A stretch of 64,000 bases of DNA. Source: Casuarius casuarius (Eukaryota > Chordata > Aves > Casuariiformes > Casuariidae). The notes under the pieces were generated by a model. The model saw only the letters and a list, made by a program, of their open reading frames with translations. It searched no databases and was not told where the DNA came from. A program made the translations under genes and the position numbers. The stretch lies in assembly GCA_003342895.1 (NCBI GenBank), contig PTFA01000024.1:707634-771633 (forward strand), read 5' to 3'. This document shows, piece after piece, positions 49,659 to 64,000 of the stretch; position 1 is the stretch's first letter; every line of letters starts with the position of its first letter.

Positions 49659-52600
49659 CTGTGCTTCCTCTGAGTCTGACTGAACTTCCTGTCTTTTCTT
49701 GAAAGTGGTTCTCACACAGATTTTTCGAAAATACAGAATGGCAGACACAATGCTCAGACAAGTCCTGAGCAAATCCAACAGGATTTGGGCACCTAAATAT
49801 GAAGCGTTACAGTGACTTGCTTTAAGGTGTCTGGTCACTGGCTTGAAATCTCTGACCCTTTGGGGAACACTTTTACGGGGAGAACTGGGAGCCTCAGGAG
49901 CAGATGCAAACCAGCCAGCACATGCGGTAGTGAGCTGCACAGGCTCACCTATAGGAAACATGGGCGTTATCAAAAAAGCAGAGGTGGCTCTACGTGCTTT
50001 GGCTTCAGCCTGGACACAGGCCCCACTGGCTGCTCCGTCAGGCTAAGGTTCATAACATTCTTTTAGAGGATCCACCAACAGTTTTGGTCTCTAGTCAAGT
50101 GGCTAGAGGGGAGATGTGGGCTCAATTCCCTGCTCAGCCTGGAGAGATTTAACATCCTCATCCCCCACCGTCCCAAGGAACGCCCGGAAAATCAGGCTCC
50201 TCACTTGTGTGGGGTGAGAGTCTGCTCCGCTCCTTCTGAAGCTATGCCACTGCACAGTGAAAACAAACAAAAAAAAGGATTAAATATTTAGCTTCACTAG
50301 GAAAAATGGAGGAGACAAAACTNCTGATGACCTGGGCACAGGAGCCAGCTTAAGGTCTCTGCTGCTAGGAGTGTGTACGTTGTTTACCCCGTGGCTGTTT
50401 ACAGTGAAATGGCATTCCCAGGCAGCCTCCCTGGTGATGGTGGTGCCATGGTGCTCTCCCAAGAGGTGGGAAAAGTGAGGAAGATCTTAGCCAAGGGCTC
50501 TCTCTCATGGGTGGGTGTTACACCAGCGCTTTTCAGGTGGCAGCCCACAGGCTACAGTCATCCTGCNGGAGACAACCAAATGGCCTGCTGACTGCTAACA
50601 GAAATTGCTCTCCACTTCCTTCCCTCACTGCCTGTTCCCACACTGCCCAGACATCCCACACACATTAATGCAAACCTGAAACAGCAGTACGTGGCTCCCA
50701 CTGCTCCTGGGGTGCCAACCCACCTCCTGGTAGCAGCTGGCCCTTTAGCTGCCACTCCTGCAAGAAGTCCCAAAGCAGGCCCCAAAAGCAGCAGTGGCTC
50801 TTTGTTTTTAGCTCTCTCCTATGTATACATGCACACAGTGAAGAGAGACATGCCACCACTCTCCCATGAGTGAGTATCCAGTTGGACACTCTCCCTCTGG
50901 GCAGGCANTGGTGTCTGCAGTCATGGGGGCAGGGAGCAGCCGAAGTATGCTGAAGCCTGGACACATGAGGCAGGGTAGCTCAGGGCTGGGAGGAGCAAGG
51001 AGAGAGGGAGATGTAGAAAATGATGGTGGCTGCAACAGCCAACAAGTGTTGCGTAGATTGCATGGGCAGCAGCTCTACACAGCTCTCCTGCACAGATGAC
51101 TGCACTTCAGACAACAAGCCTCTACCAGAGCAACTGGTATCACCAGTGGGTACCTGGAGTTTTCCAGACACCCCTGAAGCCGAGAAGGGACTAAGGACCT
51201 GCCTGCTCCTGTGCCTCTTGCCAGCAGCTTAGATGAGGAGGCCTTGAAGTAGGCTATCATATAAAGCAGGACTATCTCATCTGGTAGGCTTTGAAAAAAA
51301 GCAACTAGCCTCCCCACTTCCACCTCTTCCTGCTTTGTTTCCATCTGGGAACCTGCTCCTGTTGGTGTGCATTAGGCATAGTCTCAGTGCCACCATGTCA
51401 AATCCTTCAAGGATGCTAGATGAAAGAAGACAAAAGGACATGTATTTCTGGATCCTCATCAGTTCAGGGAGCAGAGGATACTTAGCCCAAGGAAGATCTG
51501 TTCAAACTCATATTAAGGGAGTTTCAGGTACATGGAGAAGCCAAATGCAGCTTACCCAGGCACCTGGGAAGGTGGTACTCCATACAGTGAGATGAGATAA
51601 CTCCAGCGTCAGATAACAGCTGAGCAGCAAGGTTTGAATCATAGCTTTGGCACAAGGTGTTTTGATGCAACCTCACCCTTGCCATACTGGAACAAGTCCT
51701 CAGGCTGTTCAAGTTGCTATGTTCAAGTGTCCCAACACAATAAGGACCTTGACAAAGTGGTATTACAGTTAAATAAATAGCATCATTTTCTGGATGGAGC
51801 TTACTAGGCAATAAACAGCTTATGGCAGTGTTCTCCAGCTTTTCAGTCTTCAGAGCCCTGGACCGCTGATTCTCCCTGGGGAAGGGGACTCTTTTGGCTG
51901 ATGACAGCACTGGAAACACATAGCTTATCATCAGTGGAAAAAAAAATACATTTTTCTCCAGCATTCTTTATTTATTCTTTTAGCTGAAGCCACACTTTCC
52001 AGTTCAATTTTTTTTTAATGTAATTACATCTGTGACAGTCAAGGAAATATATTTACCAACATACTCAACTTTAAAAAGTGGTAAGTTTTAAGTTTAAGCA
52101 TTACATTTTGAGGACACTCAGACTGCTCCAGGCAAACAGCTAAATCCAAATTTAGGGTGAGTGCCGCTGTCTGTGGGAGGTCCCTTATAGAGCTTTGGCT
52201 GGTGTTTGACCATACCCTTCCCAGCCGTGAATGTACATTAAGGGTTTTCAGTAGCTGTGGAGAAAACCTGGCTTCTTATCTAGCTGAGAGGCTTTTCTCT
52301 CCCTGCAGTAAGAAAGCTTGAGGTGATGTCCTTCTCTGTGTAAGGGGATTTAAGCCAGAGGTTAGAGATGACTGTAATTAGAGATGCCCACTCTCCCGTT
52401 AGTCTAAGACCCTGACGAATCTGCACTGCATGTCTGGTCCCACCACACCTCCTCAGCCTCTTCCTTCCACACTACTTCCACCAGGGCTTTAGGTATTGGA
52501 GAAAAGTCTCATCCTCCCCACCCCAGACGTTAATTTTTTTTGCCGGCACTGCTAAGCTAAAAGAAGTCTTCCTGCCTTCCTCATCGCTCAGCTGCACTCA

Positions 52601-55588
52601 TCTCCCATCAGCTTCTTCTCTACCTGGCTGCTCTCTAGGATGCATGGTGATGCTTTCCAACAGGCCGTTACACATCCCCTGAGCAATGATTTTGCTGCTT
52701 TCCCTTTCCCTCTCACTCTGCTAGCACTCCCTGGACCAGCAACTGTGTTCAGGCTTATGTAGAGGCTCAGGGTATCCACACGGTAGTCATTGGGTAGATA
52801 AGCTTCAGTGAAGTCCCACTGAGGTTTCTCTTACATGTAGACATACACTAAATTAGCAACGACAGCTCCAAAGTCCCACAGTGTCTTTTGCAATACACAA
52901 ATAGCATTCACATGTAGCAGGCTAGTTCCAGGTTAGATATGATATTCTAGCCATTGCTTGTGAAGAAACTAGTGCTGGGACTGCGTTATCAGAAAAATTT
53001 CCTCTCCTCAGTTAGTCTGTTATCTCATTTTTGCAAACATCTGCNGGCTCTGATTTGTATGCAATTAGCTTCTGGGATTATGTGCTCTCTTAGGCACCTC
53101 TCTCGGTAAACTGTTTGCCTTAGCATGGTAAATGGACTATTTTAGCAAACCCAACAATTTATGATTCATGTTCACTGGTATAAACGATGTAGAATTACTG
53201 CATGAATAAAGGCATTTTGAAAAACACAGTTGTCTTGACTGTACTGAACTGTCAAGAAACACTTCTGGCAAAGGTTTGACCTACCATGCAAGTCAACTTG
53301 ATGTGTAAAAGGAATAGAGAGACAGACCTACAGAAGTTGGCAAAGCTGGTAAAGACTGAGGAGAGAACAGGTTTAGGATAGAGGAATATGTCAGAGCAAC
53401 AGCTTGCTACCACCAAACGGTGTTAATCTTGAACAGGATGGGATATATCAGAATAAAGAGAGAGCCAGTCCTTGCACTCTGTGCCTAACTTTTTATTTCT
53501 AGGACATGTTCCCACTCCATGCTAGAATCCATGGAGCTGAGATGACAGTGTTCAAGCTGCATGGACACGTCCCACCACCTTTAAAATCCTCAGTCACAAG
53601 TGACACACCACTAAGTCTGACTGCAGTTTCCTATTCAAGGAGTATATATGTATTTTGGAAATAATGGAAATGTTAAGTCAGCTGCATGATAGAGAAAGCG
53701 AAAATGCTCAGCTGCTGTTAAATTAATGATATAGCTTTATAGATGTTTGTTTGTTTTGACTTAGGATCAAACAAATGAAGTTTTCCGGACAAACAGGTTT
53801 GCTTATGGTCACTGTATTCTTTAAGAATGAGACAGACAAGGAGAGGACAAAGCAAGACAGGCCTGGAATAAATCATAACTTTGTATAGTTTAATCTTTTC
53901 TGCAAAAAGAGACAAATGGCAACTGAGTTGCTGCTGCTAGAAGTTGGTAGCCTTGACACCAAATGTGTGACACGATGTGGTTGCAAATACAGAGCCGTGA
54001 AAAAATGCATCAGAGAGAGAAAATATTTCATACTGGAAGGCAAGAGCAGTATTTCAGAGATATCTGCACACAGACCTTCTTGCTTCATTAATACTTGCTA
54101 AGTCTTACAACTGAAGCCTTAAAATCTAAGAGGCCATGACTGTAACCCTGCCAAGGCGGGTGACGGATGTCATATTTGTTATGTGCTTAGCACATTGAGA
54201 CACACAGCAGCAGCAAATCCCCCGGGAGCGCGGGGCTGGGCAGCCGCCTGGGCAGGAGCAGCTTCACCCCTCGGCCTCTCTGCCCACGCTGCGGCTGCAT
54301 TCGAAAGCCTCTGAAGCAGCACCTCTCTTTCTGCATACACAGCTTTCCTCTGCATGGACATTTTCTGGCGTTAGGGAGTGAAGAGCAGCCCAAGTATGTC
54401 CCATCTCTCCCCTCCATATCCTAGAGCAAACCGGGATTTTTAATTGCTGTTTTACTTTCACCTCTCTTCCTCTCCAGCCTTGGCTGTGGGAGAGGCCACA
54501 AATGAAGCCCTCTGAAATTGAAACAGCATTAAGTCAAAAGGAGATTTTTCCTTGATTAAGTTTATTCATGTGTACATGGACATTATCAGTTTTAACGAGC
54601 AAAACAAATATTCGAAGGGGCATTATTTAGATGAGTCGTCTTTTACTGCATCACTTACGGGGACAACGCAGCTACCTGTGGCCGTTTCCTACCTCTGTCA
54701 GAGCTGAAGCTGCTGCTAAGGAAGGGGCAGCACAAGCTTAGCGCTGTGCTTTGGCCTTGTAGCTCGCCTGAAACGCGGGGCTGCTGCCATGGGGTTTCCA
54801 AAGAGCTCCCTTTGCAATGACTGCCGCTGACGTTCGCCATGCAAATAGGCGCTGCTCCCAGCTGCCAGGACAGGCCGGAGGGCGGAGGCGCCAGGCAGTA
54901 AGGGCAGCATCTGACTAAAGACCTGGACGTTAGACACCAAGACACAAGAGAGGGAAAATGTCAAGCGAGATCGAACCCACAGGAAAAGGCAGGTTGGAGA
55001 GGTGGCGTAAGGAGCAGGGAACTGTAGGCAGGGGAAAGGGCCGCGTTCCCACAGGGCTCGGTCCAGCTCCTCTTTAGATAAACTGGTTGGAGCAAGCCCA
55101 TAAAGAGAATTTATGTGGCACTAAGGAGACAAGGCTGGACAAAATCCCGAAGAATAAGTTATAACATGAAAAACAGTCAGGAAAAGGAAGTCAGCAGGAA
55201 ATGAAATGCAAGCTGACAAGCAGGAAGGAAAAAAAGATCCCCGGAGCAGATCAGATTAGGATTAGTTTCACCCATTTGTAACTGCTGTCACATCACCCTT
55301 GTGCTGCTTAGCATTTTTAGCCTTCTTTTGCAAATCTGAGCGGTGAGAGGCTTTCACTTCATCTAGAGAGCTGTGGTATTTATCAGTTATCCAGAAAAAA
55401 TGTTTCTCAGCTGTAAACAGATAGAGGTTGAACCAAACTGTACAATTTGGACCAAGGATCGCCCCAAGCCCTTAAAACCTGGGGGGCTGTATTCAGGTCG
55501 AAGGTTTCAGTCAAAGCCCTTCTTCCTATGTGTGTTGAAGATCATGACAGTAACACTCCGGTGAAGGCAGAAAAAATGCTTTGGGGAC
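49659..55588. other. BEST3 3' UTR and convergent intergenic region
   Basis: About 5.9 kb between the BEST3 stop and the proteinase stop on the other strand. AATAAA occurs on the plus strand at 51772 and 51810 (possible BEST3 ends) and on the minus strand at 54566-54561 (possible proteinase end). I see no LRRC10-like single-exon frame (leucine-rich repeats, about 280 codons) here and no other gene. Confidence 0.55.

Positions 55589-64000
<8,412 letters not shown>

Noticed and set aside
49659..55588. Search for LRRC10 between BEST3 and the proteinase
   Set aside because: No single-exon frame with leucine-rich repeats is present on either strand here; the gene is either beyond the window or rearranged.

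Overview
The window looks like one locus of a vertebrate nuclear genome, most probably a sauropsid and more specifically a bird. Genes are split into short exons with GT-AG introns. Degraded CR1-type retroposon remnants lie between genes, and there is a GC-rich CpG-island promoter with a 291-base assembly gap inside it. About 45 isolated single Ns suggest a draft assembly. The species cannot be named from sequence alone. I see no bacterial, phage, CRISPR or operon-like content and no clearly new biological system.

Layout. (1) Positions 1-15,100 hold the 5' part of RAB3IP (Rabin8) on the minus strand. Two coding exons are secure (6189-6464 and 5729-5990), a probable first exon ends at 14100 inside a CpG island, and the rest of the gene lies beyond the left edge. 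(2) Positions 15,100-26,850 are intergenic, with an LTR-like GC-rich repeat (about 17.14-17.64 kb), a long antisense CR1 relic (about 19.19-20.08 kb) and a MIR-like SINE fragment. (3) Positions 26,850-28,720 are GC/CpG-rich with a usable splice donor and may be the promoter and 5' exon of BEST3. (4) Positions 32,355-49,658 hold a complete coding set for bestrophin-3 (BEST3) on the plus strand: nine coding exons and 669 codons. The exon lengths of 95/234/155/78/153/81/152 are the ones I recall for the bestrophin family. (5) Positions 55,589-62,164 hold seven exons of a pepsin-family (A1) aspartic proteinase on the minus strand, closest by eye to cathepsin E/nothepsin. Both catalytic aspartates and the flap tyrosine are present. 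The exons for the signal peptide and propeptide are not recognisable and probably lie past the right edge.

Arrangement. RAB3IP and BEST3 point away from each other, as in the human 12q15 order (RAB3IP-BEST3-LRRC10-CCT2, from memory). The proteinase is tail-to-tail with BEST3, where I would have expected LRRC10 from the mammalian order. The three products have unrelated roles (Rab8 exchange factor, anion channel, secretory/endosomal protease), so the linkage is best read as inherited gene order rather than a pathway.

The points most worth checking are: an 84-base, in-frame, stop-free last intron in the proteinase; a possible N-terminal extension and an overlapping out-of-frame upstream ORF at the RAB3IP start; unusually weak splice signals on both sides of BEST3 intron 8; and the proteinase's position next to BEST3.
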